From Akkermansia muciniphila (GTDB taxonomy: Bacteria > Verrucomicrobiota > Verrucomicrobiia > Verrucomicrobiales > Akkermansiaceae), in the NCBI RefSeq assembly GCF_018709685.1, contig NZ_JABDHQ010000004.1, positions 163,510 to 227,509 on the forward strand: a stretch of DNA of 64,000 bases. The letters run 5' to 3'. The translations under genes and the position numbers were made by a program. Below are positions 7,832 to 17,033 of this stretch, in pieces. The notes beneath the pieces were generated by a model. It saw nothing but the letters and a program-made list of their open reading frames with translations, was not told the origin of the DNA and did no database searches. Every line of letters starts with the position of its first letter. The stretch's first letter is position 1.

Positions 7832-9409
7832 TTAACGCACGCGGGCAATGAGCCAGTGAAGCAGGTCCTTGATGGCAACGCGTTCCTGCTCCATGGAGTC
7901 GCGGTGGCGGATGGTCACCGTGTCCTTGAGGGAGGCATCGTTTTCTCCGAGGGTTTCAAAGTCCACCGTGATGCAGAAGGGGGTACCCACTTCATCCTGG
8001 CGTCGGTAGCGGCGGCCGACGGCTCCCGTTTCATCATAGAAGACGGGCATCCACGGCTGGAGCGTTTTTTCAATTTCCCGGGCGATGCGCACCTGTTCCT
8101 CGTTTTTCTTGAGCAGCGGGAAGATGGCGGCCTTGATGGGAGCCATCCGGGGGACAAAGCGGAGCACGGTACGTATGTCTTTCTTGCCCTTGTCATCCAC
8201 CAGTTCTTCTTCATCAAAGGCTTCACAGATGATGGCCAGAATGGTGCGGTCACACCCGGCGGAGGGTTCCACCACGTGGGGAATGAATTTCTCCCGCGTT
8301 TCTTCGTCAAAGTATTCCAGCGGACGGCCGGAGCCTTTCTGGTGGCAGCTCAAGTCATAGTCCGTGCGGTAGGCAATGCCTTCCAGTTCCTGAATGCCGA
8401 ACGGGAATTCATATTCCAGGTCGTAGGTTTTCTTGGAGTAGAAGGCGCGTTCACCATCCGGCACATCCAGCAGATGAATGTGTTCGCGCGGCACGCCCAC
8501 TTCATCATAGAAGCTGAGGCGGTGTTCCAGCCATTCATCCACCAGGCGCAGGCCGTCTTCCGGACGGCAGAAGTATTCGATTTCCATTTGTTCGAATTCG
8601 CGGGAACGGAAGGTGAAGTTGCGCGGATTGATTTCGTTGCGGAAGGATTTGCCGATCTGGGCAATCCCGAAGGGGAGCTTCACACGGGAGCTGTCCAGAA
8701 TGTTCTTGTACTGGCAGAAGATGGACTGGGCCGTTTCCGGACGCAGCCAGCCGGTGGCATTGGGATCGTTTTCATCAGAGGTGGCCCCAATGGTCGTCTT
8801 GAACATGAGGTTGAATTCACGGGCTTCCGTCACCAGGGAACCGTTGGCGGGGTTGTACATGGTGGAGTCCGTGATGGGTTCCATGCGTTCGCCTTGAAGC
8901 TCCATTTCCTTGTGGGAGACGTCCTTGCCGGCCAGCTGGGCATAGTACTGGGCTGCCGTTTTTCGTGCCTTGTCCGCCTGTTTTTCAGAGTCCACCAGGA
9001 CGGAGTATTCCTTTTCCACGCTCCAGGAGCCGTCTTTCCTGGTGGCTCCGGTGTAGAAGAAGCCCATGCCGCTCTGTGCCGGAATCTGGTCCGCGCGCAG
9101 GCGTTCCTTGGTCAGCAGGCAGTCGCACATCGGGTCGGAGAAGCCGCCCACGTGGCCGGAGGCCACCAGCACGGAGTTATGCGTCAGAATGGAGCCGTCC
9201 ATGCCCACCATGTCGTCGCGTTCCTGCACGTTTTTGCGCCACCAGTATTCCTTGAGGTTGCGCTTGAGTTCCACACCCATGGGACCGTAGTCCCAGCAAC
9301 CATTCAGCCCGCCATAGATTTCAGCTGCCTGGAAGATGAAGCCCCGCCTTTTGCAGAGGCTCACGATTTTCTCCATTCGGACGGGATCTGTATTGGTTCT
9401 GTCTGCCAT
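7832..9409 (-). CDS. glyS: Glycine--tRNA ligase, single-chain class II type
   Basis: 525 residues from ATG at 9409. It charges tRNA-Gly in the cytosol. This is the single-chain dimeric form (GRS1/GlyQS-like), not the two-subunit E. coli type: the N-terminus has GFIFQAAEIYGGLNGCWDYG, and class II motif 2 is clear in FRNEINPRNFTFRSREFEQM near residues 245-265. Motif 3 is present as PSAGCDRTILAI near residue 385; the C-terminal anticodon-binding domain ends LLHWLIARVR. A TATATA box lies 7 nt upstream of the ATG with no Shine-Dalgarno between, hinting at a leaderless message. Transcribed away from the lrp cluster, with its own terminator. Confidence 0.96.
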   Translation of the reverse strand: MADRTNTDPVRMEKIVSLCKRRGFIFQAAEIYGGLNGCWDYGPMGVELKRNLKEYWWRKNVQERDDMVGMDGSILTHNSVLVASGHVGGFSDPMCDCLLTKERLRADQIPAQSGMGFFYTGATRKDGSWSVEKEYSVLVDSEKQADKARKTAAQYYAQLAGKDVSHKEMELQGERMEPITDSTMYNPANGSLVTEAREFNLMFKTTIGATSDENDPNATGWLRPETAQSIFCQYKNILDSSRVKLPFGIAQIGKSFRNEINPRNFTFRSREFEQMEIEYFCRPEDGLRLVDEWLEHRLSFYDEVGVPREHIHLLDVPDGERAFYSKKTYDLEYEFPFGIQELEGIAYRTDYDLSCHQKGSGRPLEYFDEETREKFIPHVVEPSAGCDRTILAIICEAFDEEELVDDKGKKDIRTVLRFVPRMAPIKAAIFPLLKKNEEQVRIAREIEKTLQPWMPVFYDETGAVGRRYRRQDEVGTPFCITVDFETLGENDASLKDTVTIRHRDSMEQERVAIKDLLHWLIARVR

Positions 9410-9493
9410 GATAAGATATATAGGTTGGGTTGGCTATGTGGGTTGTATTGATGACCGCAATCAGCGGCCAGTGAAAGCAAAAAGCGTGTCTTC

Positions 9494-10156
9494 TCAAGAA
9501 TTCCAGGGGAGAGCCACCCCCTTGAGCAACTGGGAGTCATATCCGGCTTCCACCAGCGTGCGGAAGGCTTCCATCGCCTCCGGAGTTACGGGCTGTTCCG
9601 TGGAGAATCCCTGCCGGGGGTATTCCAGTATCCGTTGAAAGTCCCCCACCATGGCGGAGACGACCAGCTCCTGCGGCAGTTCCGGAGTCAAGTATTCCCG
9701 GAAGCTTACGGGAGGGGAGCTGACCGTTACCCCGGGTTCCGGCCACTGGGCCTGGAGCGTAGCCAGGGTACGCCGTTCCATATACGGTTTTTGCAGGGCT
9801 ATGAGGCTGACAGGCTCCGGAATGCCGGCCTGTTTCAGGATTTCCCGGGAAAAACGGACGTTTTCCCCGGTGTTGGCGGACTTATTTTCAATGAGTATCC
9901 GGTCTTCCGGCACTCCCGCCTTCACGGCTGCCGCCGCAAAAAGTTCCGCCTCCGTCACAGCCCATTCCCCGGTGAACCGCCCGACCCCGCCGGAAAACAG
10001 GAGCAGGGGCGCCAGCTTCCTCGCATAAAGTTCCGCCGCATATTCCGCCACCCGCACGTCATTGCTGCCAAGGATGAAGATGAGGTCCGCCGGGCGCAGC
10101 TCCTGCTTCACATGGTGGTAGTCCCATAAAATTTCTATTGCTTCTTCCGGAGTCAT
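9494..10156 (-). CDS. YdcF-family (DUF218) protein
   Basis: 220 residues from ATG at 10156 (MTPEEAIEILW); the open frame continues upstream only into the neighbouring gene, so the later start is preferred. The DUF218 fold is seen in LIFILGSNDVRVAEYAAEL (near residue 22) and LLLFSGGVGRFTG, with an Asn/Glu-rich IENKSANTGENVRFS segment near residue 105. Related proteins include YdcF, which binds SAM, and SanA/ElyC envelope factors; unlike ElyC no membrane segment is seen, so it is probably cytosolic. The biochemical role is unknown. It follows the CPBP protease gene by 43 nt and is likely the last gene of the lrp-led operon. Confidence 0.85.
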   Translation of the reverse strand: MTPEEAIEILWDYHHVKQELRPADLIFILGSNDVRVAEYAAELYARKLAPLLLFSGGVGRFTGEWAVTEAELFAAAAVKAGVPEDRILIENKSANTGENVRFSREILKQAGIPEPVSLIALQKPYMERRTLATLQAQWPEPGVTVSSPPVSFREYLTPELPQELVVSAMVGDFQRILEYPRQGFSTEQPVTPEAMEAFRTLVEAGYDSQLLKGVALPWNS

Positions 10157-10199
10157 CAGTCTTATGTACTTAAGAAGCCCCTCCCTGTAAACGCCGGAT

Positions 10200-10979
10200 T
10201 CACCACAGGCCGTATTTGCCCCATTCCAGGGCGGCCCATCCCAGCAGCGCATTCGCCACTGCGTGCATGATGATGACGGCGCACAGGTTTTTCTGCCACA
10301 CGGCAAGGAGGTACGCCAGAGAGCCGTAGATGAAGGCGCCGCAGTAGTCCACCGGCTGGTGCACGGCCATGAAGCACAGGGTAGTTACCCAGTACGCTTT
10401 CCAGGTGTTCGTGCCGAAGGGCACTTTCCACGGGTGGTCCAGGTTCACCATCAGGCGCATCAGGTACCCGCGCCAGAAGAGTTCTTCCACCAGAGCCACT
10501 ACCACCACGGCCCGGAAGAAGCGCAGGGCCAGCGCCGCCAGCCAGCTCCAGGAGTCCGGAGCAAAGACAATGCCGGGATCAAATCCTTCCGGGCGCGCGT
10601 CAATTCCCAGCAGGTACCGGTACCATGGCCAGGAGGGGTGGCCGAACCACGCGTCCGGCCCGCCCGGCAGACGGTCCGCCACCATCGCAGGGGCCAGCCA
10701 GCACAGGATGCCCAGCACGCCGAAGAGGACGCCCCACACGGCAGGTTTCCATTTCCAGTCCCAGTCAACGGCCTTTCTCCACCAGATGACCAGGGCAAAG
10801 CAGACGATGGCCTGCACGGGGTACAACCATTGCTCCGGCGCCCTTCTCCACCAGGCCGCGGCAGGGTGGTCCCATTCCAGAAACGGGCCGCCAAACTGCC
10901 ACAGCAGGGTAAAGCCCATGAACACCGCAAAGGGCGCTACGTACGCCCTTGTTTTCAGGGCCTCCGGGACGGAGCTCAT
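10200..10979 (-). CDS. CPBP-family intramembrane metalloprotease (CAAX protease-related)
   Basis: 259 residues with several hydrophobic segments (about 12-32, 52-68, 80-100, 150-166, 195-208, 215-230, 233-250). The CPBP catalytic signature is complete: E165-E166-x3-R170 (EELFWRGYL), H207 (FMAVHQ) and H239-x3-N243 (MHAVAN). CPBP proteases cleave or process membrane proteins in the bilayer. The sequence resembles the CAAX protease-related proteins linked to exosortase/PEP-CTERM sorting, but no exosortase is seen in the window. Lies 13 nt downstream of the aminotransferase gene, probably in one operon with it; the substrate is unknown. Confidence 0.88.
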   Translation of the reverse strand: MSSVPEALKTRAYVAPFAVFMGFTLLWQFGGPFLEWDHPAAAWWRRAPEQWLYPVQAIVCFALVIWWRKAVDWDWKWKPAVWGVLFGVLGILCWLAPAMVADRLPGGPDAWFGHPSWPWYRYLLGIDARPEGFDPGIVFAPDSWSWLAALALRFFRAVVVVALVEELFWRGYLMRLMVNLDHPWKVPFGTNTWKAYWVTTLCFMAVHQPVDYCGAFIYGSLAYLLAVWQKNLCAVIIMHAVANALLGWAALEWGKYGLW

Positions 10980-10992
10980 GGACGCGGAGAGG

Positions 10993-12162
10993 TCAGGAGA
11001 GGGTTTTCACAAAACGCTCCATGCGGTTGCAGGCTTCCTTGATCTGGTCAAAGGCAGTCGCATAGCAGCAGCGCAGGTAGCCTTCCCCGCTTGCACCGAA
11101 AGCGGTACCGGGCACGGCGGCCACCTGCTCTTCCATCAGCAGGCGCGTAGCGAATTCCTTGCTGGAAAGGCCGAATTTGGAGATGTCCGGGAAGGCGTAG
11201 AATGCGCCTCCGGGCAAATGGCAGTCTATGCCGATTTCATTGAACCGCTTCACCAGGAAGTCCCGGCGCTGGCGGTAGCTTTCCCGCATTTTCAGCATGG
11301 CGGAGGTTCCGTTTTCCAGTGCTTCAATGGCCGCCTCCTGGGAGGTGATAGGCGCGCAGAGCATGGAGTACTGGTGGATTTTCATCATGGCGGAGATGAG
11401 CGGTTCCGGCCCGCAGGCATAGCCCAGGCGGAAGCCCGTCATGGCAAAGGCCTTGGAAAAACCGTGCAGTAGCAGCGTGCGTTCCTTCATTCCCGGCAGG
11501 GAGGCGATGGAGACATGCGGCTTGCCGTCGTAACGCAGCTCGCTGTAAATTTCATCCGTCAATACAATCAGGTCGTGCTTGATGCAGATGCGGGCAATTT
11601 CCTTGAGCGTTTCCACAGGGGCCACCGCTCCGGTCGGATTGGTGGGGAAGTTGAGCATCAGCACCTTGGTCCGGGGCGTGATGGCGGTCTCCAGCACGGC
11701 CGGATTCAGGGCAAACAGGTCCTGCTTGCTCGTAGGCACGGCGGTAGCCACGCCATAGGCCATTTTCACGCTGGGAGCGTAGGAAACGTAGCAGGGTTCA
11801 TGGTAGAGAACCTCGTCCCCCGGGTTCAGCACGGCGCGCAGAGCCAGGTCAATGGCTTCGCTTACGCCCACCGTCACCAGCACTTCATGCAGGGGGTCGT
11901 ATTTTACATGGAAGAAGCCTTCCACATATTTGGCGATGGAACGGCGCAGGGATTCCAGCCCGTAGTTGGAGGTGTAGGAGGTATGCCCTTTTTCCAGGGA
12001 GTAAATGGCTGCCTCACGGATGTTCCACGGCGTGACGAAGTCCGGTTCCCCCACGCCCAGGGAGATGATGTCCGTCCGGCCTGTGACCAGGTCAAAGAAT
12101 TCCCGGATGCCGGAACGGGGAATGGAGTCTACCTGCTCCGCTATTTTGTTCTGCCAGTTCAT
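10993..12162 (-). CDS. PLP-dependent class I/II aminotransferase
   Basis: 389 residues, fold type I. The PLP lysine is K237 in HGFSKAFAMTGFRLGY; N175 in NFPTNPTGAV and D203 in LTDEIYSELRY are the expected cofactor contacts, and R246 (FRLGY) should bind the substrate carboxylate. The protein is closest in pattern to aspartate/aromatic aminotransferases of the YugH/PatA group. It follows an Lrp/AsnC regulator by 27 nt, the same pairing as yugG-yugH of Bacillus, so expression is probably controlled by that regulator in response to an amino acid. The exact amino donor cannot be read from the sequence. Confidence 0.93.
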   Translation of the reverse strand: MNWQNKIAEQVDSIPRSGIREFFDLVTGRTDIISLGVGEPDFVTPWNIREAAIYSLEKGHTSYTSNYGLESLRRSIAKYVEGFFHVKYDPLHEVLVTVGVSEAIDLALRAVLNPGDEVLYHEPCYVSYAPSVKMAYGVATAVPTSKQDLFALNPAVLETAITPRTKVLMLNFPTNPTGAVAPVETLKEIARICIKHDLIVLTDEIYSELRYDGKPHVSIASLPGMKERTLLLHGFSKAFAMTGFRLGYACGPEPLISAMMKIHQYSMLCAPITSQEAAIEALENGTSAMLKMRESYRQRRDFLVKRFNEIGIDCHLPGGAFYAFPDISKFGLSSKEFATRLLMEEQVAAVPGTAFGASGEGYLRCCYATAFDQIKEACNRMERFVKTLS

Positions 12163-12189
12163 TAATGGTTCCTTTCTGACGGCAGGGGA

Positions 12190-12675
12190 TTACGGAGCGA
12201 CAACCAGGCGTTCGGCCTGCACGGGGGCCTCAAACACGCAGCCGTTTTTCTTGTAGGTTTTCAGATGGAAGTGCGTGGAAGTAGACAGAACCCCTTCCAG
12301 CGTGGACAGTTTTTCCGCCACAAACCGGGCGATGTCCCGCATGCTTTTCCCCTCCACCAGCACCAGCAGGTCAAAGCCGCCGCTCGCCAGATAGCAGGAG
12401 GAGACTTCGTCAAAACGGGAGATACGCATCGCCAGGCGGTCAAAGCCGCCGTCACGTTCCGGCGTCATCTTCACCTCAATGAAGGCCGCCACACGGCTGT
12501 CGTGTTCGTATTCTTCATTCACCACCGCCTGGTAGCCCAGGATCACGCCTTCCTTTTCCCATTGCTCCCGCTGGGCTCGCACGGCTTCTTCAGTCATGTC
12601 AAGACGTTCGGCCAATTCGCCATCGCTCAAGCGGGCTTGAGTCGCCAGTAACTGTAGAAGTGTTGCGGAGGACAT
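12190..12675 (-). CDS. Lrp/AsnC-family transcriptional regulator
   Basis: 161 residues. An N-terminal winged helix-turn-helix (LSDGELAERLDMTEEAVRAQ, residues 16-35) is followed by EKEGVILGYQAVVN, the typical hinge, and a C-terminal RAM/AsnC ligand-binding domain (FIEVKMTPERDGGFDRLA to TSTHFHLKTYK). It probably senses an amino acid and controls itself and the downstream aminotransferase, 27 nt away. It starts the minus-strand cluster down to the YdcF gene, and its promoter should lie in 12676-12979. Confidence 0.93.
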   Translation of the reverse strand: MSSATLLQLLATQARLSDGELAERLDMTEEAVRAQREQWEKEGVILGYQAVVNEEYEHDSRVAAFIEVKMTPERDGGFDRLAMRISRFDEVSSCYLASGGFDLLVLVEGKSMRDIARFVAEKLSTLEGVLSTSTHFHLKTYKKNGCVFEAPVQAERLVVAP

Positions 12676-12979
12676 AAAATTTCAGGCATAAAAGACCCTT
12701 TTATAGCGGACGTGTCAAGAACACATGTTACGCAAGCCTGACATTCATTCTTTCCAGCATGATAAAATATGCTCTTTTTCTTCAAAAAACAGCCTTCGGC
12801 ACAAAAACATAACATGATTAAATTCATAAATTTAAGTATTATTTCAAACATTCGTTGGAATTATTTTCAGAGAATAGTTGCTCTAATCCGCCCTTTGTGC
12901 CATAGTAAAGTGCATAGACCTGTAGCGTCCTTTTCTCAAGGAACGCTTGTTTCCAATTTTTATATGACAGTCTGATATT
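12676..12979. other. Divergent intergenic region between lrp and the SNF2 gene
   Basis: About 300 AT-rich bases without a gene. It must carry promoters in both directions. An imperfect hairpin (AGCGTCCTT facing AAGGAACGCT, near 12927-12949) lies about 30 bp before the SNF2 start. No operator motif can be named with confidence. Confidence 0.5.
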
Positions 12980-15900
12980 ATGAGCATGGCACTTAACCCG
13001 GATAGGGCTACCCTGAACTTTCTCAACGCCTTTCCGGAAGAAATCCGTCTGCGCGGCGAGAAGCTCCAAAAGGATGGAGCGGTTACACAGATCTTTGGCA
13101 ATCATTTGTATATTCAGGGCCGTGTGGAAGACGCCCACGGCGTGCACCGCGTGAATCTGCGCCTCCAGGGCAACAGGTGGTTCGGGGCATGCTCCACGGA
13201 GGACGAGGATCTGGCCGGGGCGGCCATGTACGCCGCCATGCTGGAACGCATGTACCGCGGCCAGGACCTGCCGGAATCACCCAATGAACTGAACGACGTC
13301 CCCCTGCTGGATATTTTGGAAGAGAAGCTGGGCCGTGAACTGGACGACAAGGAGGCGGATTACGTCAGCAAGCTGGAAAAGCGCTACCGCCGCTTCGCCA
13401 TTGAGCAGGAAATCCATGACCATGACATGGTGCGCCTGAATCCCCGGTGGGAAATCGTCAGCTATGACCCGCTGGAGCTGTGGCCCGTGCCCCCCACCAA
13501 CATCCTGGAGTTCTGGAACTACATCGCGTACGCCTTTAACAAGAGGCGCCTGCCCTACCCGGAATTCATGGAGTCCATCACGGACCTGGAAAAAATCCAG
13601 CGCAAGATTCATGAATGGGAGCGTTCCCGTGAAGTGGGCACCTGGTATGACCGCATCCAGTCCGTGAATGAACGCCCCCCGCAACCGCCCCGCGGAGAGC
13701 TGTTCATGAGGCTCGTCTCCACCATTAACGAGGGCCACTTTGAATACCGCCATTCCCTGAAGCAGGACTGGATTCCCGTCCGGGAAAAACAGGACCTGGA
13801 CCATCTGGAAAACCTGCATGAACGCGCCGCCGTGCGCATGGACGCCCAGACGGAAATCCTCCTTGTGGCCCTGTCCGACTATGCCCGTGCGGAAGACGCC
13901 CTGACGCTGGACCTGGACCAGGAAGCCGCGTGCGCCCTGATGAACAAGCTTTTCCACCAGCCCGCCCTGAAAGGCTACCTGGTGAACCTGGATGAAAATT
14001 ACTTCAAGGTGGTGGACGAACCGCTCAAGTGGATTTGCCAGGACGACCCCATTGAGCCGGATTGCTACGCCCTCCAGCTCGCCACGTCCACCGGCATCAA
14101 CGTTTCCCACTCCGTCCGCCAGCTTCCGGGCCAGCAGGAACTTTACCAGTCTGATGAAACCGTGTTCCCCGGCCCTCCCCGCTGGCTGGAAAGCACGGAA
14201 GTGGAACCCCGTTATTCCATTCCCAAACAGGTCATCGACAGCCTTGAAGGGGTGGAATTCCTGCGCAAGATAGGCGCTTCCCTTCCCCCCAGCATGGAAG
14301 ACCGCGTGGTGGACATTGACCTTCGCGGCACCTTTGACATGAAGATTGTCCGCGGCCTCACCTCCGCGGAAACGGAGCACGTCCTGTGTGAAGTAAGCGC
14401 CAGGGACGCTTCCGGCTACCGCACGGAAAAGCTCGGCAAGGACGGCTGGGACGTGGCCCACCAGGAGCCCATGAAGAACAAGGCCCTGCTGCGCTTCATC
14501 CGTGAACATCTTTATCCCATTCCCGGCCTGCTGGAGGAAATGGGCTTCTCCTATGACCCCCAGGTAGGCGCCTTCAAGGCCCGCGTTACCCGGCAGTTCC
14601 CTGAAAAATTTGCGGAATGGGCCAAGCAGCTCCCGGAAGAGCTGACCGTCAACATGGACGAGAAGCTCAAGACATTGCTGGCGGACCCGGTGGCCGCCGC
14701 CGTTCGGTTTGAAGTGGTCAACCAGGAAATTGACTGGTTTGATCTCCGCATCGTCATTGACGTGGAAGGCGTGCAGCTTTCCAAGGAACAAATCCGCGCC
14801 CTGGTGGCCGCCAGAGGCGGCTACGTCCGCATGGACGACGGAGGCTGGATGCGCCTGGAAATCAAGCTGGACAACGACCAGCGCGACGCCGTCACCCGCC
14901 TGGGCCTGGACCCCTTCGACCTCTCCGGGGAAACCCACCGCATGCACGCCATGCAGCTGGCGGACCCGAAGGCCGCGGAAGTGTTCGACCCGAAGGCCTG
15001 GAAACGCATCAAGGACCGCACGGCGGAAATCAAGATCGACGTCAAGCCGGACGTCCCCTCCCAGCTTCAGGCCACCCTGCGCCCGTACCAGGTGGATGGC
15101 TTCCACTTCCTGGCTTATCTGGCTACGAACGGCTTCGGCGGCATCCTGGCGGACGACATGGGTTTGGGCAAAACCATCCAGTCCATTACGTACGTCCTCT
15201 GGCTGCGTGAGGAATTCGCTCGCAAAAACAAATCCAAGAAGAAGGTCGCCGTTCCTCCGGTGCTCATCGTCTGCCCCAAGTCCGTGCTGGACGTCTGGGC
15301 CGGGGAAACGGAGAAATTCGCTCCCGGCGTGCGCGTGCTCGTCATCCGCAGCAAGGACCAGGCCAATCTGGACGACATCCGGAAGAATTACGACATGGTC
15401 GTGGTCAACTACGCCCAGCTCCGCGTCTGCGGTGAAACCCTCAACCAGATCAAGTGGCTCACGGTCATCCTGGATGAAGGCCAGCAGATCAAGAATCCGG
15501 ATTCCAAGGCCGCCAAAGCCGCGCGTGAAATCGTTTCCTACAACCGCCTCGTCCTTTCCGGCACGCCCATTGAAAACCGCCTGCTGGACATGTGGTCCCT
15601 CATGGCCTTCTCCATGCCCGGCGTCCTCGGTTCCCGCTCCTACTTCAAGAAACGCTTTGACAAGCGCAAGGACCCGCAGAGCCAGAACCGCCTGGCCGCG
15701 CGTCTGAAGCCCTTCCTGCTCCGCCGTACCAAATCCCAGGTGGCCAAGGACCTGCCCCCCAGGACGGAAGAAGAAGTGTACGCCAAGATGGAAGGCATCC
15801 AGAGCCAGCTGTACAAGGCGGAACTCCGCCGCATCCAGCAGGCCCTCCTTGGCCTGGACTCTGATGAATCCGTCAAGAAGAACAGCTTCGCCATTCTGCA

Positions 15901-16495
15901 AGGACTCATGCGCCTGCGCCAGATCTGCTGCCACCCCGGCCTGGTGGACCCCAAATACGCCAAGGAAGACAGCGCCAAGATGACCGCCCTGTTCTACCTG
16001 CTGGACCAGCTTCGGGAAGAAGGGCACAAGGTGCTCGTCTTCTCCCAGTTCGTCTCCATGCTGGAAATCATCAAGAACCGCCTGGAGGCGGAAAACAGGC
16101 CGCTTAACTACCTCACCGGGCAGACGAAGGACCGCCGCGGGGAAATTGAAAAATTCCAGACCACCAAGGACCCGTCCGTCTTCCTGCTCTCCCTGAAAGC
16201 GGGGGGCGCCGGCCTCAACCTTACCTCCGCCTCCTACGTGGTCCTTTATGACCCGTGGTGGAACCCGGCCGTGGAAAGCCAGGCCATTGACCGTACGCAC
16301 CGCATCGGCCAGAAGAACAAGGTGATCGCCTACCGCCTGCTGACGAAGGATTCCGTGGAAGAAAAAATCCGCATCCTCCAGCACCAGAAAAACCAGCTCG
16401 TCGCCAACGTGCTAGGTGACGAAGGCTTCACCTCCAGCCTGGGCATTGACGACCTCAACTTCATCCTCAACCACGGGGATGACGAAGAAGGCTAG
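12980..16495 (+). CDS. SNF2-family DNA-dependent ATPase/helicase with long N-terminal extension
   Basis: 1171 residues. The C-terminal half is a standard Swi2/Snf2 engine: Walker A in ILADDMGLGKTIQ (about 721-733), motif II as DEGQ (near 832) instead of DEAH/DEGH, LSGTPIENRL (motif III, near 857), then the helicase C lobe with VFSQFVSML and QAIDRTHRIGQKNKV (motif VI, near 1105). Such proteins translocate on duplex DNA and remodel nucleoprotein or RNA polymerase complexes (RapA-like roles). The first 650 or so residues hold no domain I can name; a SWIM-type zinc signature was not found. It is monocistronic, ending at a bidirectional terminator. Two start methionines are possible (12980 or 12986). 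Confidence 0.9.
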   Translation: MSMALNPDRATLNFLNAFPEEIRLRGEKLQKDGAVTQIFGNHLYIQGRVEDAHGVHRVNLRLQGNRWFGACSTEDEDLAGAAMYAAMLERMYRGQDLPESPNELNDVPLLDILEEKLGRELDDKEADYVSKLEKRYRRFAIEQEIHDHDMVRLNPRWEIVSYDPLELWPVPPTNILEFWNYIAYAFNKRRLPYPEFMESITDLEKIQRKIHEWERSREVGTWYDRIQSVNERPPQPPRGELFMRLVSTINEGHFEYRHSLKQDWIPVREKQDLDHLENLHERAAVRMDAQTEILLVALSDYARAEDALTLDLDQEAACALMNKLFHQPALKGYLVNLDENYFKVVDEPLKWICQDDPIEPDCYALQLATSTGINVSHSVRQLPGQQELYQSDETVFPGPPRWLESTEVEPRYSIPKQVIDSLEGVEFLRKIGASLPPSMEDRVVDIDLRGTFDMKIVRGLTSAETEHVLCEVSARDASGYRTEKLGKDGWDVAHQEPMKNKALLRFIREHLYPIPGLLEEMGFSYDPQVGAFKARVTRQFPEKFAEWAKQLPEELTVNMDEKLKTLLADPVAAAVRFEVVNQEIDWFDLRIVIDVEGVQLSKEQIRALVAARGGYVRMDDGGWMRLEIKLDNDQRDAVTRLGLDPFDLSGETHRMHAMQLADPKAAEVFDPKAWKRIKDRTAEIKIDVKPDVPSQLQATLRPYQVDGFHFLAYLATNGFGGILADDMGLGKTIQSITYVLWLREEFARKNKSKKKVAVPPVLIVCPKSVLDVWAGETEKFAPGVRVLVIRSKDQANLDDIRKNYDMVVVNYAQLRVCGETLNQIKWLTVILDEGQQIKNPDSKAAKAAREIVSYNRLVLSGTPIENRLLDMWSLMAFSMPGVLGSRSYFKKRFDKRKDPQSQNRLAARLKPFLLRRTKSQVAKDLPPRTEEEVYAKMEGIQSQLYKAELRRIQQALLGLDSDESVKKNSFAILQGLMRLRQICCHPGLVDPKYAKEDSAKMTALFYLLDQLREEGHKVLVFSQFVSMLEIIKNRLEAENRPLNYLTGQTKDRRGEIEKFQTTKDPSVFLLSLKAGGAGLNLTSASYVVLYDPWWNPAVESQAIDRTHRIGQKNKVIAYRLLTKDSVEEKIRILQHQKNQLVANVLGDEGFTSSLGIDDLNFILNHGDDEEG

Positions 16496-16605
16496 GCCGG
16501 AGTCAGTGATTGGAGAGTATCGAGTAGAGAATAGTTATTTCAACTTCCGGACATTGTTCCATTCACTCTTTCCCTACTCTCTTATCTCTAATCATTAAAC
16601 ACTAT

Positions 16606-16640
16606 AAAAAAGCCCCGCAATCAGTTGCGGGGCTTTTTTA
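16606..16640. terminator. Bidirectional rho-independent terminator
   Basis: AGCCCCGCAA and TTGCGGGGCT form a perfect 10-bp stem with TCAG loop, with AAAAA on the left and TTTTTTA on the right. It serves the SNF2 gene (plus) and the ApaG-like gene (minus), which converge here. Confidence 0.95.
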
Positions 16641-16642
16641 TT

Positions 16643-17020
16643 TCACCATTTAAGGCTGACGGGGTCCGTATGGTAGAGAATCCCGGCCTCGTCCCGTACA
16701 AGGAGGGTCAACTGGATGCGCGCCGGCAGGCGCAGCATCTGGAGGCCGTTAAACGCAAAAATCTGTCCCTGGCACAGCAACGGACGGGAACCGAACAATT
16801 CGTCCCCTTCAATCACCTGCGTGCCGTCTTCATGGGAACGGACAGTCCACTTCTTGCCGATGATGCGCACGGCGCCGTCCCCCGTGTTGCGGATGCTCAC
16901 GTTATAAGGCACGGGAATGCGCCCGTCCTCCCTTACCATCCGCTCCAGCTTTTCATCCCGCGCATACAGGCTGCGCGGCGTAAGACGCACTTCCAGACTG
17001 GTCAGGAGGGGAAGAACCAT
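16643..17020 (-). CDS. ApaG-domain protein
   Basis: 125 residues. The ApaG beta-sandwich pattern is seen: YNVSIRNTGDGAVRIIGKKW (residues 39-58) then IEGDELFGSRPLLCQGQIF, matching the family's IRNxG...V.L..R.W and G..GV.G..P.L..G..F. ApaG domains occur alone in bacteria and in F-box proteins and are linked by genetics to Co/Mg resistance and nucleotide binding; no enzyme activity is firmly assigned. It lies 13 nt after the secreted protein gene upstream, so they are probably co-transcribed and stop at the shared terminator. Family assignment is from sequence pattern alone. Confidence 0.75.
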   Translation of the reverse strand: MVLPLLTSLEVRLTPRSLYARDEKLERMVREDGRIPVPYNVSIRNTGDGAVRIIGKKWTVRSHEDGTQVIEGDELFGSRPLLCQGQIFAFNGLQMLRLPARIQLTLLVRDEAGILYHTDPVSLKW

Positions 17021-17033
17021 CGGAATACGGATA

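Noticed and set aside
7802..9451. A 549-codon plus-strand frame opposite glyS
   Set aside because: It is an antisense shadow of glyS, rich in His, Gly and Phe, without any family motif. The same holds for the 1035-codon frame opposite the SNF2 gene (13277-16384), the 637-codon one opposite ptsI and the 534-codon one opposite the autotransporter.
12980..16495. SNF2 protein as part of a phage defence island
   Set aside because: No nuclease, methylase, PLD or BREX/DISARM genes are adjacent; neighbours are housekeeping genes.
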